64,000 bases of DNA from CBDESN01 sp965242495 (lineage in GTDB: Bacteria; Pseudomonadota; Alphaproteobacteria; MPNO01). Positions 46,878 through 55,405 of this stretch are shown piece after piece; the first letter of the stretch is position 1, and every line of letters begins with the position of its first letter. A program made the translations under genes and the position numbers. The notes under the pieces were generated by a model that saw only the letters and a list, made by a program, of their open reading frames with translations, was not told the origin of the DNA and ran no database searches. Where the stretch lies: NCBI GenBank assembly GCA_965242495.1, contig OZ251446.1, positions 1,798,001-1,862,000 on the forward strand. The letters are read 5' to 3'.

Positions 46878-48638
46878 CTAGACCAGCACCATGCCGTCCT
46901 CGCGGACCGGCGCCTCGGCCTCGTCGCCGGGGCCCAGCAGCATTTCGTTGTGGGCCGCCCCCGACGGGATCATGGGGAAGCAGTTCTCCGTTTCGTCGAC
47001 CACGACGTCGGCGATCACCGGCCGGTCGGTCGCGATCATCTCGTCGATGACGCCGTCGACCTCCTGCGGGTCGGTCGCGCGCAGACCGACGCAGTGATAG
47101 GCCTCGGCGAGCTTCACGAAGTCGGGCAGGGCTTCGGTGTAGCTTTCCGAGTAGCGCCCGCCATGGAGCAATTCCTGCCACTGGCGGACCATCCCCATCC
47201 ATTTGTTGTTGATGATGTAAGCCTTGACCGGCAACCGGTGCTGCACCGCGGTGGACAACTCCTGGATGTTCATCAGAAAGGAGGATTCGCCGGCGATGTC
47301 GATCACCAGCGAGCCGGGATGGGCGACCTGGGCGCCGATCGCCGCCGGCAACCCGTACCCCATGGTGCCGAGACCGCCCGAGGTCATCCACCGGTTGGGC
47401 CGTTCGAACCGGAAGAACTGGGCCGCCCACATCTGGTGCTGGCCGACTTCGGTGGTGACGTAGACGTCGCGGTCGCGGGTCTTTTCGTAGAGCCGCTGGA
47501 TGGCGTATTGCGGTTTGATGACGCCGTCCGACCGTTGGTAGCGGAGGCAGTCGCGCGCGCGCCAGCCGTCGATCCGCCGCCACCAGGCGGCGAGGGCCCC
47601 GGCGTCGGGCGCGGCGTCCCTCGCCTTCCAGGCCTGCAACAGCTGGTCGAGCACATGGCCCGCATCGCCGACGATCGGCAGGTCGACGGAGACGTTCTTG
47701 TTGATCGACGACGGGTCGATGTCGACGTGGATCTTCCTGGACCCCGGCGAGAATTCGGCGAGGCGTCCGGTGACGCGATCGTCGAACCGGGCGCCGACGT
47801 TGATCATCAGGTCGCAGTCGTGCATCGCGTTGTTGGACTCGTAGGTTCCGTGCATGCCCACCATGCCGAGGAACTGCCTGTCGGAGGCGGGGTAGGCGCC
47901 GAGCCCCATCAGCGTCAGCGTCACCGGAAAACCGGTCAGACGGATCAGACGCGCGAGCCGCGCCGACGCTTCGGGGCCGGCGTTGATCACGCCGCCGCCG
48001 CAATAGAAGAGCGGCCGCCGGGCCTTCAGCATCAGCTCCACCGCCTGCCGGATGCGCGCCTCCTCGGCCCGCAGCCGCGGCCGGTAGCTCTTGTGCCGGG
48101 ACCGCGCGGGGCCGCGATAGGCGCCCTCTCCCATCAGGATGTCCTTGGGCAGATCGACCACGACCGGCCCGGGGCGGCCGGACCGCGCGACGTAGAACGC
48201 CTCGTGCATGACGGGCGCCAGGTCGGCCATGTTCTTGACCAGATAGTTGTGCTTGGTGCAGGGCCGCGTGATCCCGGTGGTGTCGGCTTCCTGGAAGGCG
48301 TCGTTGCCGATCAGATGCGTGGGCACCTGGCCGGTCAGACAGACCACCGGAACGCTGTCCATCAGCGCGTCGGTGAGGCCGGTCACCGTGTTGGTGGCTC
48401 CCGGCCCCGAAGTCACCAGGACGACCCCGACCTTGCCCGAGGAGCGGGCGTAGCCCTCGGCCATGTGGATCGCGCCGCCCTCCTCGCGGACCAGGACGTG
48501 GCGAAGCTCGTTCTGCTCGAACAGCGCGTCGTAGATCGGCAGCACCGCGCCGCCGGGATAGCCGAACACGCATTCGACGCCCTGATCCAGGAGGGCCTTG
48601 ATGATGATCTGCGATCCGGTCATCCGCCGGTTGGTCAT
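46878..48638 (-). CDS. ilvB: Acetolactate synthase large subunit
   Basis: ThDP-dependent catalytic subunit of AHAS, 586 residues. It has FGYPGGAVLPIYDAL, the catalytic glutamate in VREEGGAIHMAEGYAR, an FAD-binding middle domain and the ThDP site IDIAGESSFLMNIQELSTA with INNKWMGMVRQWQ. The metal-binding GDx of most AHAS is GES here, with Glu in place of Asp. The ATG at 48638 follows GAGGACGGGACG; a longer frame to 48779 would add an unconserved Ala/Gly/Pro leader. Transcription likely starts in the end of miaA. Confidence 0.96.
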   Translation of the reverse strand: MTNRRMTGSQIIIKALLDQGVECVFGYPGGAVLPIYDALFEQNELRHVLVREEGGAIHMAEGYARSSGKVGVVLVTSGPGATNTVTGLTDALMDSVPVVCLTGQVPTHLIGNDAFQEADTTGITRPCTKHNYLVKNMADLAPVMHEAFYVARSGRPGPVVVDLPKDILMGEGAYRGPARSRHKSYRPRLRAEEARIRQAVELMLKARRPLFYCGGGVINAGPEASARLARLIRLTGFPVTLTLMGLGAYPASDRQFLGMVGMHGTYESNNAMHDCDLMINVGARFDDRVTGRLAEFSPGSRKIHVDIDPSSINKNVSVDLPIVGDAGHVLDQLLQAWKARDAAPDAGALAAWWRRIDGWRARDCLRYQRSDGVIKPQYAIQRLYEKTRDRDVYVTTEVGQHQMWAAQFFRFERPNRWMTSGGLGTMGYGLPAAIGAQVAHPGSLVIDIAGESSFLMNIQELSTAVQHRLPVKAYIINNKWMGMVRQWQELLHGGRYSESYTEALPDFVKLAEAYHCVGLRATDPQEVDGVIDEMIATDRPVIADVVVDETENCFPMIPSGAAHNEMLLGPGDEAEAPVREDGMVLV

Positions 48639-48777
48639 CGTCCCGTCCTCGTCGCCCGGTCCGCCGCGCGCGGCGCCGGGGATCGCACAAGACAAACCGG
48701 CCCGCGACGGCCGGTCCGCTCCCCCGGCCCCCGGACGACCCGGCGGGGCCAAGCCTTTCCCCGATGCTGCGGCGGTC

Positions 48778-48806
48778 AAGCTAACCCCTCACGCTCGGTG
48801 GGTCAA
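48778..48806 (-). promoter_or_regulatory. Putative promoter of the ilv operon
   Basis: On the minus strand, TTGACC (48806-48801), 17-bp spacer, TAGCTT (48783-48778), overlapping the last codons of miaA. A perfect TATAAT also occurs at 48825-48820 but lacks a good -35. The leader to ilvB would be about 135 nt. Confidence 0.45.
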
Positions 48807-49727
48807 CAGAAAATCGCTAATTATAGGAAAGATTTTTGCGCTCGACCTTTCCGAATGTTGCTCAGCATAGGTTCGCGTCGGCGTCAGCCGGTGACGTTGC
48901 CAGGTGAGCTGCCGCTTGGCGTAGCGCCGCGTGTCCCGCTTGCCGAGGCGACGGGCTTCGTCGAGCGGGATGTCGCCGGCGAGATGGCGGAGCAGCGGCG
49001 GCAGGCCCACCGCCTTCATCGCCGGCAGGTCGGGCGGCAGACCGAGGGCGGCGACCGATTCCGCCTCGTCGAGCGCGCCGGCCTCCATCATGCGGTCGAA
49101 CCGCGCATCGCAGGCGGCGTAGAGCGCATCGCGCGGCGGCGACAGCAGCAGCGTCGCGACCGGCCAGGGCGGCGCGTCGGCCGGGCGGCGGTGCCAGGCG
49201 GCGAGCGAACGCCCGGTGGACTCCAGCACTTCGAGCGCCCGGGCTACGCGCTGTCCGTCGCGCGGCGCGAGCCGCGCCGCCATCTCGGGGTCGCGGCGGG
49301 CGAGCTCGGCGTGGACGGCCCCGGCCCCGGCGGTCCGCAGGCGTTCGCGCACCCGCGCCCGGACCGCCCGGGGCGTCGGCGGAACGCGCGCCAGCCCGCG
49401 AGTCAGCGCGTGCAGGTAGAGCCCGGTTCCGCCGACCACGATCGGCAGCCGGCCCGCCCGGTGGCAGGTTTCGATTTCGCGCGCCGCCATCCCGCGCCAG
49501 CGTCCGACCGAACAGCCGTCGGCCATCGCGACGACGCCGTAGAGCCGGTGCGGCGCGCGCGCCCGCGCCGCCGCGTCGGGCTGGGCCGTGAGCACCGCCA
49601 GTTCGCGATAGAGCTGCATCGAATCGGCGTTGATCGGGCAGCCGTCGAACCGTTCGGCGAGATCGACCGCGAGCGCGGACTTGCCGCTCGCGGTCGGACC
49701 GGCGACGACGACGACCGGCCGCGTCAC
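48789..49727 (-). CDS. miaA: tRNA dimethylallyltransferase
   Basis: Adds the dimethylallyl group to A37 of tRNAs reading UNN codons, 312 residues (E. coli 316). The P-loop is VAGPTASGKSALA, followed by INADSMQLYRELAVLTAQP, VGGTGLYLHALTRGLA and the RRYAKRQLTWQR motif. The GTG at 49727 is the start. The last 30 residues after HRLTPTRT are AT-rich in coding sequence and overlap promoter-like boxes for ilvB. The gene is preceded by leader module E2. Confidence 0.95.
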   Translation of the reverse strand: MTRPVVVVAGPTASGKSALAVDLAERFDGCPINADSMQLYRELAVLTAQPDAAARARAPHRLYGVVAMADGCSVGRWRGMAAREIETCHRAGRLPIVVGGTGLYLHALTRGLARVPPTPRAVRARVRERLRTAGAGAVHAELARRDPEMAARLAPRDGQRVARALEVLESTGRSLAAWHRRPADAPPWPVATLLLSPPRDALYAACDARFDRMMEAGALDEAESVAALGLPPDLPAMKAVGLPPLLRHLAGDIPLDEARRLGKRDTRRYAKRQLTWQRHRLTPTRTYAEQHSERSSAKIFPIISDFLLTHRA

Positions 49728-49787
49728 GGGCGCGGGCGCCGGGACGGCGAGGCGGCCGCCATCGGCGATCTTTGGGAGCGAAGAAAT

Positions 49788-50200
49788 ACAATCTTCGATT
49801 GCAGGAGGTCCGGGGCGGAATCCGGGTCGCGCCGGCCAGGGGTCGGGCGGCGGCGCGGGGGCGCCGGGGGCCGCCTTGACGGAGAAAAAATCATGTTTTC
49901 GTTGTATTTCAATAGGTTACACCGAAAAAAGCAGGCGAAAAGCAGGGCCGAAACCGGGCGAAACCAGGGTAGAACCGGGCGAATCCGCCCCCCGAAACCG
50001 CCCGCCGAAGGGTGCCGCCGCCCTTGCCGCGCCGCCCCGCCCGGGCGCGAATCGGCGCGGCGCGGCGGTCGCGCGCCGAGCGGATACTTCATCGCAAATA
50101 CAATCTTCGATTGCCGAGAATCGGAACATGGGAGCCTCCGGTTCGGGCGACGAAAAACCCCGCAGGCGGGCCGCCGCGGGGCTCCGGTCGCGTCCGTCGA
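49788..50200 (-). other. Leader/RNA module E2 upstream of miaA
   Basis: Homologue of module E1, on the minus strand. Landmarks in order of transcription are the terminator hairpin (50181-50153), the small hairpin GCAATC-GAA-GATTGT (50114-50100), a T-rich tract (about 49990-49925), TTGAAATACAACGA (49912-49899) and the second small hairpin GCAATC-GAA-GATTGT (49802-49788). The distance between the small hairpins is about 312 nt here and 310 nt in E1. Short frames sharing AIEDCI and LKYN with E1 exist but otherwise diverge. It ends about 60 bp before miaA. 50240-50403, upstream of its promoter, shows nothing recognisable. Confidence 0.7.
50153..50181 (-). terminator. Intrinsic terminator/attenuator of module E2
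   Basis: Minus-strand stem CCCCGC (50181-50176) with GCGGGG (50163-50158), inner pairing GGCG/CGCC, and five T (50157-50153). The outer stem is identical to that of E1, while the apical pairs differ but still pair. Confidence 0.75.
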
Positions 50201-50208
50201 TTGCGGGC

Positions 50209-50237
50209 ATCATAGCGCATACGGTCTCCCATGTCAA
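50209..50237 (-). promoter_or_regulatory. Sigma-70 promoter of leader module E2
   Basis: Minus strand: TTGACA (50237-50232), 17-bp spacer, TATGAT (50214-50209). Near-perfect consensus, directed at miaA, and placed exactly as the promoter of E1 relative to the hairpin that follows. Confidence 0.85.
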
Positions 50238-50403
50238 GCGAAAAATTCCCCGGGCGCGGCGCAGCGGGCGACGCCCGGACCGCATGGTCGAGGGTACCGG
50301 GGATCGACGGAACGCCGGAGAATGCGCGCGTCGTCGACCGACGGACCGACCGCCGCGCTCCGCAGCGCATCCGCGGGCGCGGCGAAGAGCGGGCGGCGGC
50401 TCT

Positions 50404-50868
50404 CTACGCCGCTTCCTCGATCGGCCGGTAGCGCTTCGGGTCGCTGCCGTCGATGCGTATCTCCGTCGCCTGCGCGCGCCATTCGGCGTCCCTCGACATC
50501 TCCTCGACGGTCATGTCGGGACCGACGCCCAGCCTCTCGGCGGCCAGGAGTCTCGCGACGGTCTCCGCATTGGAGTCGATGGCGGTCTCGCCGCGCTCCC
50601 AGCGGCCGACCGTGACGCGCTCGCGCCGGAGGATTTTCGCCATTTCCTCCTGCGTGAGTCCCATCTCGCTGCGGAGGAAACGGAGTTCCGGTCCGGACAT
50701 GGCCTGTCCCCGGCGACCGATGATCGCATGCGCGATCGTCCTGTGCAGGCCCAGGACGTTCTCGATGCGGTAGACCGTCTCGCCGTGATCGTCTTGCACG
50801 ACGTCCACGCCCTCGATGAACACGTTGTCGAGGCCGCACTCGATGTATCGGTAGCTGTTCGTGCGCAT
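50404..50868 (-). CDS. XRE-family helix-turn-helix regulator, probable antitoxin
   Basis: DNA-binding protein of 154 residues. Its HTH domain (about 59-105: ELRFLRSEMGLTQEEMAKIL, RERVTVGRWERGE) is of the Cro/C1 type. The N-terminal part (YIECGLDNVFIEGVDVVQ) resembles that of MqsA/HigA-like antitoxins but lacks zinc-binding cysteine pairs. It lies 21 bp downstream of a DUF4258 gene, the usual toxin-antitoxin-like arrangement, and probably binds the palindrome in the shared promoter. The start could also be at 50880, four codons earlier. Confidence 0.8.
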   Translation of the reverse strand: MRTNSYRYIECGLDNVFIEGVDVVQDDHGETVYRIENVLGLHRTIAHAIIGRRGQAMSGPELRFLRSEMGLTQEEMAKILRRERVTVGRWERGETAIDSNAETVARLLAAERLGVGPDMTVEEMSRDAEWRAQATEIRIDGSDPKRYRPIEEAA

Positions 50869-50889
50869 GGCTCCCCCCATGGCGGCCGA

Positions 50890-51244
50890 TTACCGCTCGT
50901 CCACCCACATGACCGTGACGACCTTGATGCTTTGGCGCGTCGGGCTCGGTATCGCGATGATCCGGACGGAACGCCTGCCGGAGTTTGGCGTGTAGCGCTC
51001 AATCCCGTATTTGAAGAGGCCGCCTCGTCGCCGATTCCGCCTCTTCATAGACCGTTCCATTCTTCAGGACATGGATGACGTCGCTGACAAGCAACCCCCG
51101 TTCGGACATGCGTTCCTTCGCATGTTGCGTATAGAAGAGCTCGATGTCACCCGTTCGCACCTTCTCCCTGATCCGGCGCGTCGCCTCAGCCGGTCGCCAC
51201 GGCTCCAACTCGCGCGACCCGCCGCTTCGCCTTCGTTCCGCCAT
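50890..51244 (-). pseudogene. DUF4258 family protein, frameshifted (probable toxin remnant)
   Basis: The first frame (ATG 51244 after GGAG) gives RTGDIELFYTQHAKERMSER and VIHVLKNGTVYEE, the start of a DUF4258 domain, and ends at a premature TGA at 50999. A second frame from about 51025 to the TAA at 50890 continues it as GLFKYGIERYTPNSGRRSVR and IKVVTVMWVDER, the expected C-terminal half. The total length is 3n+1, so a single extra base near 51018-51028 splits the gene. DUF4258 proteins are small and often paired with HTH antitoxins. A programmed frameshift or a sequencing error would be alternatives. Confidence 0.8.
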
Positions 51245-51256
51245 AACACTCCGGAA

Positions 51257-51283
51257 AATGTATCAGAATGTCACATTTGTCAA
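51257..51283 (-). promoter_or_regulatory. Promoter and palindromic operator of the DUF4258/XRE pair
   Basis: Minus strand: TTGACA (51283-51278) and TACATT (51262-51257) with a 15-bp spacer, or CATTTT with 17. The perfect palindrome AATGTGACATT fills 51277-51267 between the boxes, and a further ACATTT half-site overlaps the -10. This placement suits repression by the XRE protein. Confidence 0.6.
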
Positions 51284-51344
51284 ATCGACGTCTACAATCC
51301 GCGGCAGCGCGCCCGGGAGGGCGCGGCGCGCGGGGGAATGCGGG

Positions 51345-52841
51345 TCAGCCCTGGCCGATCGGGACGGCGACGAAGCGCTGGCTGCCGGCGCGTTCGACCA
51401 GGAGGAGGACGGTGGTCGTCCCGGCGTCGCCGGCCGCGTCGATCTGGGCCTTGACCTCGGACGGCGCGGTCACGCGCGTCTGGCGCGGGCCGATCTTGCG
51501 GATGACGTCGCCGGGCCGCAGGCGCCCGTCCGCCGCCGGGCTGTCGTCGTCGATCCGGGTCACGACGACGCCGTCCACCCCGGACCCGATCTCGTAGCGC
51601 TCGCGCAGTTCCGGCGTGATGCGCGACAGCGCCAGCCCGAGAATCTCGACGCCGTCGTCCGCCGGGCGGTCGGGCGCGGGGCGCGCGCCGGCGGCGGCCG
51701 GCTCGTCGTCGGGAAACTCGCCGACCTCGACCTCGACGTCGATCGTCGCGCCGTCGCGCCAGACCTCCATCGACACGCGCTTGCCGACGTCGGTCTCGGC
51801 GACGAGGCGCGGCAGGCGCCGCATCTCGTCGACGGGCTTTGCGTCGAAGGTCAGGATCACGTCGCCCACCCGGACGCCGCCGCCCCGGGCCGGGCTGTCT
51901 TCGGTCACGCCGGCGACCAGCGCGCCCCGGGCCTTGTCGAGGCCGAGGCCGCGCGCGAGCTCGTCGGTGACCGACTGGATGCGGACGCCGAGCCAGCCGC
52001 GCCGCGCGCGGCCGAAACGGGACAGCTGGTCCACGATCGGCCGCGCCAGGTTGGACGGGATCGCGAAACCGATGCCGACGCTGCTGCCCGAGGGCGAGTA
52101 GATCGCCGTGTTGACGCCGACCACCTCGCCCGCGAGGTTGAAGATCGGCCCGCCCGAATTGCCCCGATTGATCGAGGCGTCGGTCTGGATGAAGTCGTCG
52201 TAGGGGCCGACATTGATGTCGCGATGGCGCGCCGACACGATCCCGGCGGTCACCGTGCCGCCGAGGCCGAACGGATTGCCGATCGCGATCACCCAGTCGC
52301 CGACGCGGGCGGTCGCGGAATCGCCGAACCGGACGGCGGGCAGCGGCCGGCCGGCCTCGACCCGCAGCAGCGCCAGATCGGTCTTCGGGTCGCGCCCGAC
52401 GACCTCGGCCTCGAGCCGGGTCTCGTCGGCGAGGATCACCGAAATCTCGTCGGCCTCGGCGATGACGTGGTTGTTGGTGACGATCAGCCCCTTCGCGTCG
52501 ATCACGAAACCCGACCCCAGCGACGTGGTGCGGCGCGCAGGGGCGCCGCGCTGCTGGCGTTCGAAGAATTCGCGGAAGAACTCCTCGAAGGGCGAGCCCG
52601 GCGGCAGCTGCGGGCGGTCCGGCGCGGCCCCGCCGCGCCGCGCCGGGGCCTGCGTGGTGGAGATGTTGACCACCGACGGCAGCAGTTTCTCGGCGAGGTC
52701 GGCGAAGCTGTCGGGCGCCGGGCGGGCCAGGACCCCGCCGCCCGCGGCCAGGACGGCCGCGGCGGCCAGCGCCGCGACGAAGCCGGCGCGGCGGCGCGGC
52801 GGCGCGGTCGGGTCGGAACGAAGCTGCTGACGCTCGGTCAC
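51345..52841 (-). CDS. DegP/HtrA-type periplasmic serine protease (Do family)
   Basis: Periplasmic protease-chaperone of 498 residues. A TM or signal anchor (about 19-38) is followed by the trypsin-like domain with H125 (NNHVIA), D155 (KTDLALL) and S229 (GNSGGP), and two PDZ domains (about 290-370 and 400-498). The GTG at 52841 follows GGGAGAG by 6 nt. It sits downstream of hflK-hflC, as in many alphaproteobacteria, but a repeat cluster of nearly 500 bp now separates it from hflC. Confidence 0.95.
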   Translation of the reverse strand: MTERQQLRSDPTAPPRRRAGFVAALAAAAVLAAGGGVLARPAPDSFADLAEKLLPSVVNISTTQAPARRGGAAPDRPQLPPGSPFEEFFREFFERQQRGAPARRTTSLGSGFVIDAKGLIVTNNHVIAEADEISVILADETRLEAEVVGRDPKTDLALLRVEAGRPLPAVRFGDSATARVGDWVIAIGNPFGLGGTVTAGIVSARHRDINVGPYDDFIQTDASINRGNSGGPIFNLAGEVVGVNTAIYSPSGSSVGIGFAIPSNLARPIVDQLSRFGRARRGWLGVRIQSVTDELARGLGLDKARGALVAGVTEDSPARGGGVRVGDVILTFDAKPVDEMRRLPRLVAETDVGKRVSMEVWRDGATIDVEVEVGEFPDDEPAAAGARPAPDRPADDGVEILGLALSRITPELRERYEIGSGVDGVVVTRIDDDSPAADGRLRPGDVIRKIGPRQTRVTAPSEVKAQIDAAGDAGTTTVLLLVERAGSQRFVAVPIGQG

Positions 52842-53317
52842 CGCGTCTCTCCCGTTGCGTTCGTTCCCGCGGCGATCGCCGGACGGCCCGGCGCGGCGGC
52901 GCGGGATCATGGAAGGAATATGGGATCGACGCCGCGGAAATCGACCCCTCCCGGCCGGATTTCTCCGTCGCCGCCGGAGAGAAGGCTTCGTCCGCCATGG
53001 ATTCCCGCTTTCGCGGAGCCTGCCCCCGGCTCGACCGGGGGAATGACGGGAGAGGCCGTCGCGAAGGAAGGGTCTTTGGGCGTATCCGCCTCGACCGGCG
53101 GCTTTCCTCGTCCCCACGGAAACAGGAATCGGGATACGAATATGGATTCCCGCTTGCGCGGGAATGACGAGGGGGGGGCCGTGACGATGGCCTCGGAAGG
53201 CCATCGGCTCGAGGCGGATACGCCAAGGGTTTCGTCACATGCGCTTTCGCGGAGCCTGCCCCCGGCGGGACCCGGTTTCTCAAACGGACGCTCGGCCGCC
53301 CGGCGCCGGGGTCCGTC
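52842..53317 (+). repeat. Mosaic palindromic repeat cluster between degP and hflC
   Basis: The boundary word GAGAAGGCTTCGTCCGCC (52980-52997) opens the cluster. Palindromes, or palindromes altered in the right arm to CGCGGAGCCTGCCCCCGG, lie near 52998, 53143 and 53238, with a 9-G run after the middle one. The remaining sequence to the hflC stop has the word TCTCAAACGGAC, also seen inverted at other cluster edges. No gene is evident. Confidence 0.8.
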
Positions 53318-54211
53318 TTACGGCGTCTTCGCGGCGCCGGGCAGGTCGGTCTCGATCTTGCCGAAGAAGCGGAAGAACTCGCTGTCGGGCGACAGCACCA
53401 TCGTCGTGTCCTCGGCGCGCAGCGCCTCGCGATAGGCCTGCATCGAGCGGTAGAAGCCGTAGAATTCGGGGTCGCGGCCATAGGCTTCGGCATAGATGCG
53501 GACCGCGTCGCGTTCGCCTTCGCCGCGCGTGATCTCCGACGTCTTCTGCGCCTCGGCGATCAGCACGGTGCGCTCGCGGTCGGCGGCGGCGCGGATCTGC
53601 TGCGCCTTCTCGAACCCCTGGGCGCGCGCCTCGCGCGCCTCGCGCTCGCGTTCGGAGCGCATGCGCGCATAGATCGCCTGCGCCGCCTGTTCCGGCAGGT
53701 CGGCGCGCCGGATGCGGACGTCGACGACTTCGACTCCGAACGGCTTGGCCGCCTCGTTCACGTCGACCTGGATGTTGGCCATGATCCTCTCGCGCTCCTC
53801 GGACAGCACTTCGAGCAGGGTGACGTTGCCGAGCACGCGGCGAAGGCTCGAATTGACCACGCTGCTGAGCCGCGAGCGCGCGCCCGCCTCGGACAGCACG
53901 CGCTGGAAGAAGGTCAGCGGGTCGGCGATGCGGTAGCGCAGATAGGCGTCCACGTCGATGCGCTTCTGGTCGGACAGGATGACCTGCTCGCTGGGCGGGT
54001 CGATCTCCAGCACCCGGCGTTCGTACTCGACCACGTTCTGCACGAAAGGCAGTTTGACGTTGAGGCCCGGCTCCTGGATCACCCGCTTGGGCTCGCCGAA
54101 CTGGAGCAGAATGACCTGCTTGGTCTGATGGACGGTGAACAGCGCGCTGTTGACCACGATGCCCAGGAAGATGACGACGATCCCCAGGACGATCAGCATG
54201 TTCCGGCTCAT
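53318..54211 (-). CDS. hflC: HflC, SPFH/band-7 modulator of FtsH
   Basis: Inner-membrane SPFH protein forming the HflKC cage around FtsH, 297 residues. One N-terminal TM helix (MLIVLGIVVIFLGIVVNSA) precedes the band-7 domain (ILLQFGEPKRVIQEPGLNVK, RIDVDAYLRYRIADPLTFF). A coiled-coil region rich in EREREAREARAQ follows, and the end is PDSEFFRFFGKIET. It overlaps hflK by 4 bp. Confidence 0.95.
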   Translation of the reverse strand: MSRNMLIVLGIVVIFLGIVVNSALFTVHQTKQVILLQFGEPKRVIQEPGLNVKLPFVQNVVEYERRVLEIDPPSEQVILSDQKRIDVDAYLRYRIADPLTFFQRVLSEAGARSRLSSVVNSSLRRVLGNVTLLEVLSEERERIMANIQVDVNEAAKPFGVEVVDVRIRRADLPEQAAQAIYARMRSEREREAREARAQGFEKAQQIRAAADRERTVLIAEAQKTSEITRGEGERDAVRIYAEAYGRDPEFYGFYRSMQAYREALRAEDTTMVLSPDSEFFRFFGKIETDLPGAAKTP

Positions 54212-55356
54212 TGCCCGGTCTCCCCGTCATCGGCTTCCTGTTCGCGAACGCGCTTCTGTATCTCGGGCAGCGGCAGATAGGGGACCACGCCCGACGCGCC
54301 GGAAGCGCTCGAATCGATGATGACCTTGTTCATGTCGCGGAACACCTCTTCGAAGGTCTCGAGATAGAGGCGCTGGACGGTGATATCCTTGGCGACCTTG
54401 TAGGACTCGTAATACTCCAGGAAGCGCTGCGCCTCGCCCTCCGCCTTGTTGACGATCTGCTCTTTGAAGGCGTTCGCCTCCTGGACCATCTTCTCCGCCT
54501 CGCCGCGGGCGCGCGGCAGGATGTCGTTGCGGTAGGCCTCGGCCTCGTTGCGCAGCCGTTCGAGGTCGGCGCGGGCGCGCTGCACGTCGATGAAGGCGTC
54601 GATCACCTGTTGCGGCGGGTCCACCTTCAGCAGCTGGACCCGTCGGATCTCGATGCCGGAGCCGTATTCGTCCAGCAGCTTCTGCACCTCCTGATGGGTC
54701 GCGTTCTCGATCTGCTGGCGGCCCTCGGTGAGGGCCGACTGGATCGGGGTCTGGCCGATGACCTCGCGCATCGCGCTCTCGGAGGCGAGCTTGACCGTCG
54801 CCTCCGGGTTGCGGATGTTGAACAAATAGCGGCCGGCGTCCTTGATGACCCAGAAGACGGTGAAGTCGATATCGACGATGTTCTCGTCGCCGGTCAGCAT
54901 CAGGCTTTCCTCGGCGACGTCGCGCAGCTGCGTCTCGCGGATGCCTTCGCCGACGCTGCGGAGCCCGATCTCGATCCGGTTGACGCGCGTCACCTTGGGC
55001 GTGAGCACGCTCTCGATCGGTCCGGGCAGATGGTATTGGAGTCCGGGCGGCGTGGTCCGCACCCATTTGCCGAACTGAAGCACGACGCCCTGCTCGTCCG
55101 GCTGCACGCGGTAGAAGCCGCTCAGCAGCCACAACAGGACGACGGCGACGACGACCACCAGGATGCCGCGGCCGCTGCCCAGGCCGCCGGGCAGTATGCG
55201 CCGGATGCGGTCCTGTCCCTTGCGCAGGATCTCCTCGAAGTCCGGCGATTGCGGCCCGCCGCCGCCGCTTCCGCCGCCGCCGCCGCGCCCCCACGGACCC
55301 TGGGCGCCGCCCCACGGGCCGCCGCCGCCTCCGCCGCCTTGCTGCTTCCATGGCAT
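54208..55356 (-). CDS. hflK: HflK, SPFH/band-7 modulator of FtsH
   Basis: Partner of HflC, 382 residues. The N-terminus is a Gly-rich cytoplasmic tail (GGGGGGPWGGAQGPWGRG), followed by a TM helix (about 64-83) and the SPFH domain (GVVLQFGKWVRTTPPGLQYH, LMLTGDENIVDIDFTVFW). The helical part carries LLKVDPPQQVIDAFIDVQRA. The stop overlaps the hflC start. A divergent promoter region shared with mrp precedes it. Confidence 0.95.
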   Translation of the reverse strand: MPWKQQGGGGGGGPWGGAQGPWGRGGGGGSGGGGPQSPDFEEILRKGQDRIRRILPGGLGSGRGILVVVVAVVLLWLLSGFYRVQPDEQGVVLQFGKWVRTTPPGLQYHLPGPIESVLTPKVTRVNRIEIGLRSVGEGIRETQLRDVAEESLMLTGDENIVDIDFTVFWVIKDAGRYLFNIRNPEATVKLASESAMREVIGQTPIQSALTEGRQQIENATHQEVQKLLDEYGSGIEIRRVQLLKVDPPQQVIDAFIDVQRARADLERLRNEAEAYRNDILPRARGEAEKMVQEANAFKEQIVNKAEGEAQRFLEYYESYKVAKDITVQRLYLETFEEVFRDMNKVIIDSSASGASGVVPYLPLPEIQKRVREQEADDGETGQ

Positions 55357-55405
55357 GATGGGTCACCTTCCGGTCAGGTTGCGCCTCGCCGACCGCCGCC
55401 GCCGA

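Noticed and set aside
51278..51287. Relationship between the DUF4258 promoter and module E1, which share TTGACAAATG
   Set aside because: The match covers only a -35 box and four bases, and none of the other module landmarks are present.
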